NCBI GenBank assembly: GCA_039720395.1
Contig: CM077823.1
Span: 12,790,107-12,854,106 of the forward strand
DNA length: 64,000 nucleotides
Source: Liquidambar formosana
Lineage: Eukaryota > Streptophyta > Magnoliopsida > Saxifragales > Altingiaceae
Reading direction: 5' to 3'
Shown here: piece by piece, positions 1 through 12,689 of the stretch
Numbering within the stretch: position 1 is the stretch's first letter
Layout of the letters: the number at the start of each line of letters is the position of its first letter
The notes under the pieces: generated by a model
The model's database searches: none
Told to the model about the DNA's origin: nothing
What the model saw: only the letters and a program-made list of their open reading frames with translations
Position numbers and translations under genes: made by a program

Positions 1-3000
1 AAAACTGGCCCACAGGAGATTTGGCAATTAGGTGAAAGACAACAAAGGAAAAGAGTCGCCACCTCATTTTTTAAGGAAAAGAGGAAAACCATAAAATGTT
101 TTATTTCCAAAAACCTCATAACTCCATTTTAAAAGGAAAAGCAAAGTCTTAAAAACCAGAAAATTAGATTCGGGGGCTAAGTTACGATGTGGGAAGGTTC
201 TGGGCAAAGCCCATAGGCACCCACATCGCCCGAGTTGGTCTCTTAATTTGATTGGGCTAATTTAATGACTTAATCGGATGCAAATTAATATCCATCAATA
301 AAGTACAGCATGCATCACAAATCCATCCTACTCTTCTAGCAATCATATGTGATGGACAAATTCATCCTAATCCACTAGCAATCATAAACTATGAATCCAT
401 CCTATTCCACTAGCAATCATATGTGATAGATAAATGAATAAAAGAAAAAGAAAAAAAACCTAGGATACTTAGTATCCTAGGGCAGATTTGAACATCAATT
501 GAGTGCCTACGTTCCACGTATAGAAATACATGGATCAAAGTCTACGTAGTTTGAAAAGAATAGGGTTAAATCCTACTACGGACTCATGGTAAAAGCCCTA
601 AGTTTCCTTATTTAAAAAAGAATTTGATAAGTAAATGAAATTTGAAACCAAGTAATTTCCACATGATGGAAACTTTGATAAAAAGACAAATTATTTTATA
701 AGGAAACCTCTAATAATGACCATGTATCCGTATTAAGAAATAACTTTAGAAAGGGAGAAAGAAAGGTTAGGAAAAGTGAATTAGGGCACTTTCATACCCT
801 ATTTACCTTATGCAATTTATTCTAAGCAATGGCAAACTTAAGTAATAACAGCTTTATTTGCAATAAGGTAATTATCGCACCTGTTTGCACCTTTACACGT
901 GCTCAAACTATGCAAAAAAGAACAAAATACTAATCTAGACAGAATCCTATTAAGGCCTAAAATCATTCATCAATCATGCAAACAACAAGAATAATGAACA
1001 AGTAAAAACCCTAACACAACCCTACATGCAATGACCTAGTTAACATGCATAAAAACCTACTAAAAAGCATACTAACAATCATGAGATCATCCAAAAACAT
1101 CAATAAACATGATAATAAAGTCTATTCTAACAAAAAAAGATAATATTTTATGTAAAATATGAAAAAAAGGCCTTCCTACGGCGAGCTTTCTTAAGCAAAA
1201 CTATCTTAAGATAATTTCACGTAAAAAAGTCATTATGGGGAGGTGAAATCATCATATCCTATGTAAAATATATATCCTAGAACACAATAGAAGTGATTTC
1301 ATGCTTAAACACATTGCTGAAAGCTCATGCAAAACACTACCTAACAAAAAGGATAATTATCCTTAGAAAATGATAATATCTCCAAAAACCCTATACAATC
1401 CACTATATGAATGCAAACTTAGTATGATTCAACTATATGCGGCATATATAGAATGACTATGATGAGCAACAAATCACAAAACTATCCTAAACATGCTGTA
1501 TCAAACTTGCATGAAATTACGGTTATCGAAACCCTAATTTCACAACTATACATAATAACACATGAACTAATCCTAACACATGCTCAAACCATCATGAATA
1601 TCATTTATATAATGTATATTAACTAATAGAAACATCAATTCATGACAATTATCACAGCAAGTGTATTACATGAAACATGCATGATTTAAAAGGATATAAA
1701 GGATAACGCTTTCAAAACCTTAGTAAACTAAGGTTTTTTAGGCATATTAAACCATAAATCATCCTAAAATCATTCATATAACATCACAAAAACATTGAAT
1801 TCCATTAATAGGTAGAGTTACTACATGCACTAGAATTATCATAAAGAAATAAGGAGAAGAAGAATGAGAAACCCTAATTTCAGCAATTAAAACTATGATT
1901 TAACTATTCTAGAACTTCTCTTGCCTTTGAAATACTTGTTCTCTTGCTTGCCTAGGGTTAGAAAGCTTCTTTTTGATGTTTTTTTACTCTCCAAACTCGT
2001 AGCTCCCTTTCTTTCTAAGTATATATAAAGTGCACTTGTGGTCCCCTATGTGCTTGAATATCATGTTCTTTATATAGGTGACTGACTTAATAAACCAATG
2101 GCTAAAATTAATTCATTAAATAATGATCCTAGGGCTATTAGAGACTCTCTTGGTGCTAAAACAACTCAAAATTACTCAATCCTAGGAGGAAACAACTTGC
2201 AAGGGCAGAGAAACCTTATCAAAAGAGGAAGGAAGATGTGAAATCCCACTCAAAGACAGAGTTCCTCGGGTGACCAACCAAGCTTGAACTGTTAGCCATC
2301 TGGGCCTTGACGGCTGACCAGTCTAGCCCTGGACGGTTACTCGAGGCCTCCCTTCGGTTCGCCTCGGTTTTGACTTCTAATCCTTTTGGGACTCTTTCAG
2401 GGATCAAATTAAGCTCGATTTTAACGAAATAAAAGCCAAAATGACCTGTGGTTTGATGAGGAACACATTTTTAGACATTTTGGGAAAAAAATTCCTTAAC
2501 CAGGGGTGCATGGTTAGGTTTCGCAAAGGTAGCTAACTATGGTGCACCACCTATCGCAAAGCTAGGGTTTGCACACAAGGTTGAGCCATATGCTTTCCAA
2601 ATCAAAATTCAACCTTTTAAAACATGTTTAGGATGTAAATAAAACCCAATTGAAGTTAAATGAGAGAAAATTGAGTGGGTCTTGTGAGTCAATTTGAGTG
2701 AACTAAGAAAGGGTCTTTTAGCCAACTTGAATCGTTATGAGCCGAATTGATCTTAAACCATTAGTTTATCAAATTGAACCTATATATAGACTATATATAT
2801 CCATATGAACTCAAGGGAACAACATGGGACTCATTTCGAAGTCAAATGGAAAATATACAACTTAAAAGATGATTATGCCCTCAAAATCGCAAAAGTTCTT
2901 ATTGACTATTGAAATGAACTCCAAATAACTCCAAAATTCGTACACATGATATTCAATACCATAGAAGCTCAATGCAAAAGACTAGACTAAAAAAGAACAC

Positions 3001-3063
3001 AAAAAATTATATGAAATATATGATAAACCCTAGCTAAGGTGACAAAAAATGGGGTGTGACAAT
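1..3063. repeat. Non-coding retrotransposon-like DNA
   Basis: No credible coding region is seen here; the longest open frame, about 60 codons at 2.2-2.4 kb, resembles nothing I know. The stretch is AT-rich. The phrase gagtcgccacctcattttt near base 52 and the end ggggtgtgac near 3,050 resemble non-coding parts and termini of plant LTR retrotransposons. I could not find a second LTR or a target duplication, so the element type and limits are open. It may be one end of an element continuing left of the window. Confidence 0.4.
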
Positions 3064-3070
3064 ATATATA

Positions 3071-3455
3071 GTCCCCTTCTTATGAGGTTAATTTAACTTA
3101 ACTTTGCGTTAGGTCACCCTCTAAAACTCTATTTCTAGTTTTTATTTTTCAAAACCAACCATTGGATTAGATCTACTTCATGTGAAGGTCATACATACCA
3201 AAAATCAAGTTGATATGAGATTAAGAATTATTCATTCATTAATGTCCAAAATGAGCGATTATCATTGATTAAAAAATGTAATTTTTGGATCGAATAGCAA
3301 TCAGTCTTGGATGAGCTTGATTTTTGGTATGCATCACCTACACGATAAGGTTATCTAATCCAATATTTGGTTTCGTGAAATATGAATCATATGTATAGTT
3401 TTGGAGGATGACTTAACGCAAAGTTAGGTTACGTTAATCTCGTAAGAAGGGGACT
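3071..3455. mobile_element. MITE with long terminal inverted repeats
   Basis: The left end starts gtccccttcttatgag and the reverse complement of the right end starts gtccccttcttacgag. The match continues with gaps for roughly 70 bp, through actttgcgtt and ccaaaact-like blocks. Both flanks are TA-rich (atatatata), so a target duplication is plausible but cannot be measured. There is no coding capacity. The superfamily is not certain. Confidence 0.7.
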
Positions 3456-3467
3456 CCATATATATAC

Positions 3468-3703
3468 CGCTTTGGTCTTTGGTTTGTAAAGATATGATAT
3501 AAGTTACATCAACACTTACATTGGAAAATTGTATCCAATGCATTGGTGAGTTATGGGAGACAACTCGTCAATGCACGCTTATATCAACACGTCTTTATAA
3601 GATCAAATTCATGTATATATATCTTGTAAGCATGGTGTTTCAGTATTAATGTTGTGGCAAGCAGTACGGTGTTGGATAATAAGGCAGAATTAATGTTGTG
3701 GTG
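3468..3703. repeat. Duplicated 3' flank of RLP1 (pairs with 17,931-18,161)
   Basis: This stretch aligns with 17,931-18,161 over most of its length, for example through ttacatcaacacttacatt and the block around tatatatatcttgtaagcat. Both copies lie just downstream (minus strand) of an RLP pseudogene. The segmental duplication therefore included 3' flanking DNA. In RLP1 this flank is fused directly to the coding remnant. Confidence 0.8.
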
Positions 3704-5953
3704 AGGATTCCGTATGTAGCTCGATGCTTCAAATGTGTCAAACTGACTGCCACGTGGAATCTTCCCTGATAACTCATTATATGACAAGTTCAATGCAGAG
3801 AGAAAAGGAAGATTAGACATGCTGGCTGGAATTGAGCATGAAAGGTGATTTCGAGATAAATCAAGAGATTGCAAGTATGCAAGGGCACCTATCTCTTGAG
3901 GGATGATTCCAGTTAGATGATTATTTGACAGATTCACGCTTATCAATCCAACAAGGCGCATGAGTTCTCTAGGGATCTCTCCTGATAAAAGAATACGTGA
4001 ATAAATGAAAAGTCTTCCCTTCCATGGAACTAGTAGCCTTTCTTGATATGCAGTATAAGGATTATAAATGTAAGAACGGGCAGAGCCTAATTCAGCCATG
4101 GCAGCAAAATTGCGGATGCACCGGGGAATGGGTCCTGATATGCGATTCAAAGCAAGGTCCAAGATTTCCAGAGATCTCAGTTGGCACAGTTGCGGGGAAA
4201 TATTTCCATCAAACGCGTTAGACCGCAGGCGAAGAATCTGCGAGTTCAGTAATCTTTCACCGATCCATGCCGGTAATTTTCCACATAATCTGTTCTCCCC
4301 AAAATCAAGGACCAAAATCAAGACAAACCTGTTAAATTCTTCAAGGACAAAGGCAGTTCTCCGGAAATACTATTATTGTTCAAACTCAATGTGTTGAGAT
4401 GATTTAGATGACCAAATGAGTCTGGAATTTTGCCAGATAGATTGTTGTTTGATAAAGTTAGAATGACCAAATTTTGTCCTGATGTCCAACAGTCTGGAAG
4501 CTGTCCTGATAAAAGATTGCTAGATAAATCCAGGTAACTCAGAGAATTGTTTGCAACTAGTATTTCAAATAAGTGTGAAACAGGTCCAGAAAAAGAATTT
4601 CCAGCCAAAACCAGTGACCTTATGTTGGGGGAGAAATGGGGCAGGGGACCCTCGAACTCGTTGTAACTCAAATCTAGAGTCAAAAGATCGAGTGTCAATG
4701 AAAAATCTGGCACTTTCCCCTTGAGCTGGTTGTAGGAAGGATTGACATACTTGATCGTGGAAGAGAGATTCCAAAACCAGTTGGGCACGGTGTCTGAAAT
4801 ATTTGCATCAGAGATATCAATGGATGAAAAGTTCTTCTGTGTCCGAAGCCACTCAGGGAAGTGTGGCCCCAATTGGCAAGATTGCAGACCAATAATATCT
4901 AGTTGAAAGGCAGGAATCCAACTAGAGCTCAGGTTCAAAACTATTAAGTTCCAAGAGAAATTTAATACCTTCAAGCTACTGAAGTTCAGCAACTGAGCTT
5001 CCGGTGATAACACCCACCAAGGAATTCGCAGCCACATCCAAGATAACCAAGTCTAAAAATTGTGCAATTCTTTGTTCTAAAGACCCATTCAATTGATTGT
5101 GGGAAAGATGCAATTCTCTTAAGGCTGATTGTCTTTTAATCTGATTTCGTTCGTGGATCAATCCCAGAGTTGGTACCCCACCTTCGAGATTATTCTCCGA
5201 CAGATCAAGAAAAATCAAAGAAGTCATGTCTCTAAAAGCACCGGGAATTGGACCACACAACTGTGTTTTTCTGAAATTAAGATAGATAAGACTCTGGCTT
5301 ATATTGAATAACAACCGAGGTATATGAGGCGACTCAAAGTTGTTGACGGAGAGATCAAGGATTTCAAGGGAAGTGAAATTCACATAAGGTAGAGAGGGAG
5401 GAAGATTGTTGAGGCAACAAGCGGATAAACTCAATTCAATCAGAGAAGGCAACATATTTACTGCGTTGAGCCAATCCACGGCGTTGCTAATAAAGACACT
5501 AATCAAATTAAGGACTTTCAGGGACGAAAGACCATAAAGCCAGTCCAGGTTGTTCGCTCGCAAATTAAAACTATTGCCACTCAAATCAAGAGACTCTAAG
5601 CGTGAGAGATTTCCAAAATGATAAGGTACCGTTCCCTTGAAATTGGAACTGGACAGGTTGAGAAATTTCAAATTACTGAGATTACCAATGAACTCGGGAA
5701 TTGGGACTTGGCGGAAATCGTTTAGGCTCAGATCTAGGTGACTCAGATATCGTAAATCAGGCAAGGATGAATCTAACTCACCGTAGAAAAGCTCGCTTGG
5801 ACGTGGGTTACGTAAATCAAGGGTGATTATGTGACCTGTTATGTCGTTGCATTTGACTCCTCTCCATTTGCAACAATTTTCTTCTGCTGTCCAGGAAGAA
5901 AAGCGGTTGGATGGACTTGTGAAGCCATGTTTGTGTGTAATACAGATTTTCAA
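3704..5953 (-). pseudogene. LRR receptor-like protein pseudogene 1 (EIX/RLP type)
   Basis: The family comprises plasma-membrane receptor-like proteins with an extracellular LRR domain, one transmembrane helix and a short tail; they sense extracellular, often microbial, signals. The sequence gives the end of the LRR N-terminal cap (SSWTAEENCCKWRGVKCN) and then many plant LRRs (LxxLxxLxLSxNxxxGxIP). Three reading frames (4976-5953, 4318-5037, 3584-4321) join only through frameshifts. The 5' end lacks the signal peptide and start. The 3' end stops after an RNP motif and runs into 3' flank, so the acidic region, transmembrane helix and tail are gone. It is the close paralog of the copies at 22.3-24.5 and 36.2-38.9 kb. 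Confidence 0.9.
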
Positions 5954-6640
5954 TGTTTGAGCAGGTTATGTTACACAAGGGAGGAAATTAAATGTCACAA
6001 GAGAGAAGAAAAATTTATATTTAACCAAAGGCTGTTGTATAACCAAAAGCGATTGCCTTTTGTAAGTGATACAAGAGAGAGAAGGGTTACATGTTCTTCT
6101 CATTAGAAAATATAAACGGTTGAGATTTGCCATAATCTGATTTGATGGCTCATGATCTGCAGTTACGGTATGGTACCGAGGAAATGCACTAAGGTATTGT
6201 AAATATTGCCTATTCAAAGAGGTGCATTAAGAAATGTGTCATTTTTTATTTACGATTACCATTAGAAGTGTTCTTATAGAGACTCAAGAAACAAGGGGAA
6301 TTGAGTATGAACCATATATTGGCATGCAAATTAGAGAGAACCACAGTCATCGCATAATGTGAAGGCATAATTACCCTTATGATTTGTGAAGACTCTGTTT
6401 TTTTTTCTTTTTTTCCTTTTCACCCTTTTAAAACCTAATTCAGCATAATCTCAAACATAGCCTAAAGTTCTATGCACAAAGCAAAAGACTTGAAATCTCA
6501 GGTCATAGGATAAAAAATTCACTCCAAATAATGGGAACTAGAAAGAAAAAAAAAGGCATGGACTAACTGATTTTGTAAATTTCAAAGTATTGGCTATCAG
6601 ATTGCCTGTAAATGTAAGAAATTTTCATGTACAAGGCTAG
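5954..6640. other. Intergenic, nothing recognised
   Basis: No coding signal stands out between the RLP1 5' break and the likely TPS 3' UTR. A pyrimidine run lies near 6,395-6,420. The open frames at 5,831-6,217 overlap the truncated RLP1 end and look accidental. Confidence 0.6.
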
Positions 6641-6791
6641 CTTTCCTACTTTCTATAAACCAATATCTACCCCCTCCTAGCATAAAAAAGATTACAGAGC
6701 CTGAGAAATGGTCTAAACCTAATGCCCACCTAAACTCAATCCTGAATGCCCACTTTGAACAACAGGTATGTCAGTGGTCGCTTCCCCCATA

Positions 6792-9749
6792 TCAGTAATC
6801 AATGTGTTGGTAATGTGGCTGTGGTGCCCCATGCTGTAGACCTGTAGTAAGGCCTTCAAGCAACTCGATGACTTCAACAGTATTGTTAAGATAGTATTTT
6901 GCCTGACTTGGTTTTTGACCAACAGTGCAGGGAAACACTTCCTCGATGGCAGGCAAGGATGGGTTGGAGACAGAACGTGCAATGCTCTCAAACATGTCTT
7001 CATCTGAACAGTCATCCCCCATGCACAACACAAAGTCTGGTGACTTTCCAGTATTTTGCATTGTTAATATAAGGTTTTCCACAACTGTACCTTTGCTTAC
7101 ACCCTGCAATTCACCAGAGAAAGCCATACATTACCAACTGTGAAAATATTGCGCGTTTCCTACATACTACAATTTTATCCCAAAACTTGGTGCAAATATT
7201 CAAAATATTTGTAAAATTCAATACTAAAACACATGTTCCCCTACCTTCAACAACTCCCCCCCCACCCTCCCCCAAAAAAATAAATAAATTACGAAAGTGC
7301 ATCACTTTCCCCAAATCAAATTCAATTTTTAACCTTTCCCATTTTCTCACAATGTTTTTCCGGCTAAATTTGAAATTCCAAAACTACTAATACAAATTTA
7401 AAAATTTTCAATATATTTCATACCTGTACTTTCACTTCAACAATGTGTTCACCTCTTTTAACAACTACAGGCTCGTTAGCAAGCACACTCTCCAGGTGAT
7501 CAAGAAGTTCTTTCGCCTGGCATGAGCCAAAAGCAGAGTCAGCATCTTGATGGTGCCACACCAGTCCAGTTTCCTTATGCTCTATAAAAGATCCATCAGT
7601 TGCCTGCGTATAATGCTCCATCACAGGTTCGACAGTCTTTTTCCAATCAAAGTCCCTTGTTAACATGCAGGATTCCCATGGTTCATCCCTTATCCACCTA
7701 CAATTAATGAAACAACAAAATTAGCCACATGACTGTCGTATTAATAAAAATTATAAGAACAAAAAAAAACAGCAAAGAAGCACAGCAGTACCTAGTGAAG
7801 TAACCATGCTCAGCTGCAATACCGAGTTTCTCGCATGGAGCAAACCACTTGCTTAGAGAATCCTTTCCTCTGCCACTGACGATAAAAACAACATTCTTGG
7901 GATCACTGCACAAATCATTCAAGACCTTAATAACTTCGCTGCTAGGAGTTTTGTCCACTGAATCCTGTGGCATCACAGTGCCATCATAATCCAAAAGGAT
8001 CAGCCGGCTACTTGTCTTCTTGTAAGAAGGGACTACGTGTTCAACAGAAAGCTTCCTGAAATTAGGATCCAATGCAAGAATCCTGAAAGTAAAATTCATC
8101 CCCATGCCATAGAAACGCTTGAGGTCATGCTCTCTACCTGTTCTCTCAAGGTCTTGGTTAAAACTCCTAGCCCAATACGCGACATCATGAGAGCTAATGT
8201 ACTTATAGTGCTTCTCATGGCGCAAATGCTTCTCTGCCTCAGACATTCTAAGGGCCCCATTCATTGCTTCTGACACGGAATCAATGTCCCACGGATTAAC
8301 CCGAATCGCCCCACTTAGAGATGGTGAGCATCCAATGAATTCCGAAACAATAAGAACACTCTTCCTCAACATCTTAGATCTATCAATTCCCAATGCCTTA
8401 TCTAAAACAGGGCTGCCCTGCCTACAAACTGTATACTTGTAAGGCACCAAATTCATTCCATCCCTAACAGCATTGACCACACAACACTCAGAGATTGCAT
8501 AGTATGCAACCTTCTCTTGTGTTGTAACTGGGCCATTGATGTAAACAATTGGTTGATAACCCGGCTTCCCATATTTCTGATTGATTTTGTTCGCCAAAAA
8601 ATTGGTCTCATTATGTACCTCACAGACATCCTTACCCATGCTCCTAGCAGGGTTCACAATCTGAATTAAAACCAGTGTTCCCCTCAATTCAGGTTGCTGT
8701 TCTAAAAGCTGCCCCATTGCTAGAAACTTCAAGCTAATTCCCTTCAACATATCGATGTCGTCGATGCCTAACATCAAAATTTTCCCCTTAAATTGTTCCT
8801 TCAACTGTCTAGCCTTCTCGGCGGTGGCTGATTGTGACATAACCGATTCAAGATGACCCATATGAATTCCGACCGGCAAGATCTTGATACTCAAAGTTCG
8901 ACCTAAATACTCGAGGCCAATGTAACCCCTTTTCAATTTGTAATCCAAACCTAACCTCCTGCAACATGACAAGAAGTGCCTCGCGTAATCAAACGTGTGG
9001 AAACCGATGAGATCGCAATTTAATAAGGACTGAAGAATCTCGTCCCGCACCGGTAAGGTCCGATAAATTTCCGACGAGGGAAACGGGCTGTGCAAGAAAA
9101 ACCCAAGCTTGATACGGCGAAACCACTTTCTCAAGAAAATAGGCAACACCATAAGGTGATAATCGTGTATCCAAACGGAATCCTCATCTTCTTCTATCAG
9201 CTTCCTGACCTTCTCCGCGAAAACCCTGTTTGCTGTGACGTAGGCCTGCCATTCGGCTCGAACGAAACGCGCGCCGTGGCTAGGCGCTATGGGCAACATG
9301 TAGTGAAACAGAGGCCAAAGGTAGTGCTTGCAGAACCCATGATAGAACTCGTTCTGAATCTCTAACGACAAAAACGTCGGCACGCAACGGAATTCCTCCA
9401 ACAGCAATTCGGCGACTTCTTGTTGCTCTGAAGAATCGACCTCTACCGTCAAGGACCCCACGTACAGAACCTCGACGTCGGGCGAGAACCCGTCTCTGAG
9501 TTGCAAAACCAATGCGTCTTCATCCCAATAGAAGCACCACTTCTTGGTACTGCTATCGCGATGGGCTAGTATTGGTAGCTGGTTCGCGACGATGATCATC
9601 CGTCCTTGTGAAACCACGACGTCGGACCCAGTCAACCTGCCATCGCCTTCTTCGAAATCCAATTTTATCCTGTTCAACTTCATGAATTTCGGAAGACCGT
9701 TCACCACCTGAAGATTGCCGTCGGACGAACGATCGAAGAACTCTGACAT
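6792..9749 (-). CDS. TPS11: Class II trehalose-6-phosphate synthase (TPS11-like), 3 exons
   Basis: Exons are 9749-7792, 7697-7424 and 7103-6792 (stop). All introns are GT-AG (94 and 320 bp) and phases agree, giving 847 residues; Arabidopsis TPS11 is of similar size. An N-terminal GT20 synthase-like domain (ANQLPILAHRD, then HSPFPSSEIYRTLPVRDEIL, then NAVRDGMNLVPYKYTV) is followed by a phosphatase-like domain with LLDYDGT and GDDCSDEDMF. Wording such as AMGQLLEQ, INGPVTTQEKVAYYAISEC and KPSQAKYYL matches TPS11 better than TPS7-10. Class II proteins are mostly thought to be regulatory in trehalose-6-phosphate and sugar signalling, not strong synthases. The start was placed at MSEFF; an in-frame ATG 27 codons upstream gives a hydrophobic lead unlike the family. 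No break was seen. It is the only host gene here that looks functional. Confidence 0.93.
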
Positions 9750-9852
9750 ATCTTGAAAACTAACGAAAAAGAAAGTAGAAAACAAGAAAACACTGGGTCT
9801 GTCAAAGTAAACAGTGCCTCTATCATTCAACTTTGTCTAGGGTGTAGAGAGA

Positions 9853-9860
9853 CTTTTATA
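9853..9860 (-). promoter_or_regulatory. TATA box of the TPS11-like gene
   Basis: On the minus strand the sequence reads CTATAAAAG, 104-111 bp upstream of the chosen ATG. This places transcription start near 9,825 and gives a short 5' UTR. The left TIR of the MULE begins only about 138 bp further upstream, so most proximal promoter sequence beyond that is transposon-derived. Confidence 0.6.
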
Positions 9861-9997
9861 GGTGAGTGTTGCAGACAAGTATCAATATTAAAGGAAAGAA
9901 AATCACAGATTTTGATCCACTTTCCATTATAGAGTTCGCTCTCTATATGGAAAGAAAGAGAGCGAACAGAGACCTTCCTATTTTCTTGATTCCTTCT

Positions 9998-10304
9998 GAG
10001 TCGACATCCTCTGTTACCATGGTGTCTCCCTTTCCTGTTACCATGCTTACAATCTGACACGTAGCAAAAACCAACTTCAAGCGAACGGCAAAACATTTGG
10101 CCCCCTTCCTCCGTTAGTCCAATTTATGGTAATAAAAATATAGGTTAAAAATGGAAAAATAAATTGATCTGTCAATAAAGGAAAAACCAAGAAAAAGGTA
10201 AATATTTTATTCTCAGTTAAGAGTACTCTATATCATCTCTTCGTGAACAGCCCATCCTCTTCCGGCGAGTGTCAAACGACTGCCAGGCCACCCCACCGAT
10301 GATC
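9998..10304 (+). repeat. Left TIR of the 6-kb MULE
   Basis: It aligns inverted with 15,771-16,077 throughout, including ggcccccttcct, the block around gtaataaaaatataggtt and catctcttcgtgaaca. By eye differences are few per 50 bp, with mostly single-base changes and small indels. This repeat now forms part of the upstream region of the TPS11-like gene. Confidence 0.88.
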
Positions 10305-11990
10305 TTTTCTCTTTTTCCTCCGGCAACCTTCTCTGTGGTAATAACAGCCCTATTTTTCCAGATGTTGTACTCTTATTTTTTCTATTCAATAATTTCTTTT
10401 GGGTTGAATGATTAGGAGCTTAGGAGTTCTTCAAATTTTTATCTGAAATCCTCATTTTACAGTTCGTATCATAGAGTTTTCACGGGTATTAATTTATTGC
10501 TCATCTTTTTCTTTCGAGGATTTCCCCTCGATCTATATTTAAGTTTGTCATATGCAATTGAATAGCCCAACATTTTGATATCTAAAATCTCCAATTACAA
10601 CTGATTATGGTTGTAAATTTTTTATTTATTTATTTTTTAATGCTGCTTTATGCTTCTTTATGTTGAAATGATAACTTTAGTTATATATCTGATAATTTTA
10701 GTTTTATAATATAATAATATTTTCCTTGTGCAGAATCTCATTGGCTTCATTACAGGGGCTTCACAATGTGAAACTTTGGGAGATTGACTTGAGACTCAAT
10801 ACTTCAAACTTTTAGTAATTGGCCATGTAGGGAAAACTACCATTTCCGATGGATAAAAGTTACTTGAGCAGCAGCACCACAGCTAGCGCCCATTGCCTTT
10901 GTTTTCCATGTGCAACAATTTGTTGTGCTTTCTTAGGTCTGTGATATGTTCTCTTTCTATGTTGCTTCTTGTCTTGGAAGCCTCGTGTCATTGGGTGTAT
11001 TTGGGTTTATGAAATAAAATCAATAAATTTTAAATCAAATTGTAGCTTATGAATATTTGTCAATTTTGGTTTGTTTTATGAAAAGAAAAATGTTTTGGAT
11101 CAAAAGTTGGCTCATTGTTTTCTCCCACAATCTTATTTACTTATCTCTTGCATCAAACCACACATCAAGTGTGTTAACTAGTTGAATTCTTGATGTGAGA
11201 CATTGGAGTGGTGGTGGAAAAGAAGATGTCTAAGAGTTAAATATTCTGAAGTTTGAATCTTGGACTTCAAACTAGTTTTGCTTTTGGATGTTGGACTAGC
11301 TAGATAGCTTCACTAGCAGACCCCCTTGACTTGTTGATCTTCATGTCTATATAATATTGGATCTTGGACTAGCTTCACTAGGGGTACCTACACTTGCTTT
11401 AGGGTGTTGGATCTTGAACTAGTATTAAGCATCCAATTGAATTTTGTATAAGGGCAGCCTCCATGTAAAAACTGCAGTTGACTTACAAATCCCCATAGCG
11501 AAAATTTGAAACAAGCAGCTACTGAGCAGTATGGAAGCACTAAACCCACCAAGTATGCTCTCCAAGGGTGGAAGAATAAGGTCAATGACTCATCGCAATG
11601 CAATTTCACCATAACACAAATATTTAACAAGTAAAGGCTTTTCAATAGAATAATTGGATGAGAAAGGCAATAAAAAAATAATAATATTTTAATTGATATA
11701 TTAAGCTTAAAAATTTATTCTCTTCACCAAACTTAGTTATCTTTTTCATGTAAAATAACTACACCACTTTCCTTAGAAAAATTCGCACTACAAGCAATCC
11801 AAAAAAATGATAATAATGTTTGCATCCCTATTTGTCCTCTAGCTCATGCTCAACCTCATCTCTATCTACATCACCATCCAAACCACCATAGTCCTCTTGG
11901 TTTCTACTATGGGGTAGTTGTGCGTGCAAATATATGTAGATAATGAGACACTATTAACAACAAAGAAGAAGATGAAGGATTCAAGGTTGG
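10305..11990. other. MULE interior, no gene recognised
   Basis: This stretch lies between the left TIR and the transposase 3' exons. The open frame at 11,388-11,645 on the minus strand has no family signature. No captured host exon was identified. It may hold the transposase 3' UTR and a lost second gene. Confidence 0.5.
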
Positions 11991-11999
11991 CGCTATCCA

Positions 12000-12597
12000 A
12001 TTACCTGTAGTAAGTGCATCATGCCACCAAAATTGGGTTTATCCACATTTGTCACATGAGGGCCATAATTACATTGCTGGAAAGTTTAATCAAACAAATT
12101 AATAAAGAATACACCATTGAATTGAAATGTGATGAAAATAAAGATAATAATATTGTAGCTTTTACCTCTATGAATTGAGATGATAGAGGCAATTGACTTA
12201 ACCCATTAAAAATACCCAAGCTTGAGAGGTGATTATCAAAATTAGGCTGTTGCAAATTTTTGTTAAAAGCATTAATGCATAAAACTTTAGCTAAGACAAC
12301 TTTAAATAAGGAAAGGAAAAAATCTTGTCAGTATGACAACTTAACAGAACATAATATGATTTCACAACAAAAGCTTAAAAATATACCTTCGTAAAGCTAA
12401 GATGACTGAACAATTGATTCAATCAACCAAAATTATCCATGCTTAAATATTATTCCATCATTACTTGAAAGGGAAGGGACTTATCAAATAAAAGAAGTTA
12501 ATAATTGTAACCTAGTATGAACTGTGATAGTAGAGGAAGTTGACTCAAATCATCAAGAGCCACCGAGTTTGCATGTAGTCGTTGTGATTTGGTCTCT
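12000..12597 (-). other. Probable 3' exons of the MULE transposase
   Basis: Three short blocks on the minus strand keep splice borders. One starts after an AG near 12,597 and encodes DDLSQLPLLSQF. The second, near 12,250-12,170, encodes NGLSQLPLSSQF and ends before GTAAAAGC. The third, near 12,050-12,007, encodes GGMMHLLQ and ends before GTAATTGG. The first two repeat the same peptide. FAR1-type proteins often have short C-terminal exons, so I read these as the end of the gene whose main body lies upstream. Exon borders are inferred. Confidence 0.5.
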
Positions 12598-12689
12598 CCT
12601 ACATTTTTTTTTTAAAAAAAAAAAAAGCATAAAAAATATACATTAGTTTTAAAAACACCAAAAATTGAAACATAAACTTACATATATTC

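Noticed and set aside
9827..10096. Minus-strand ORF upstream of the TPS11-like gene
   Set aside because: It lies partly in the MULE TIR, recurs in the other TIR only in degraded form and has no family signature.
11388..11645. Minus-strand ORF of 85 codons inside the MULE
   Set aside because: No recognisable domain or splice context; too short and AT-driven to support a gene.
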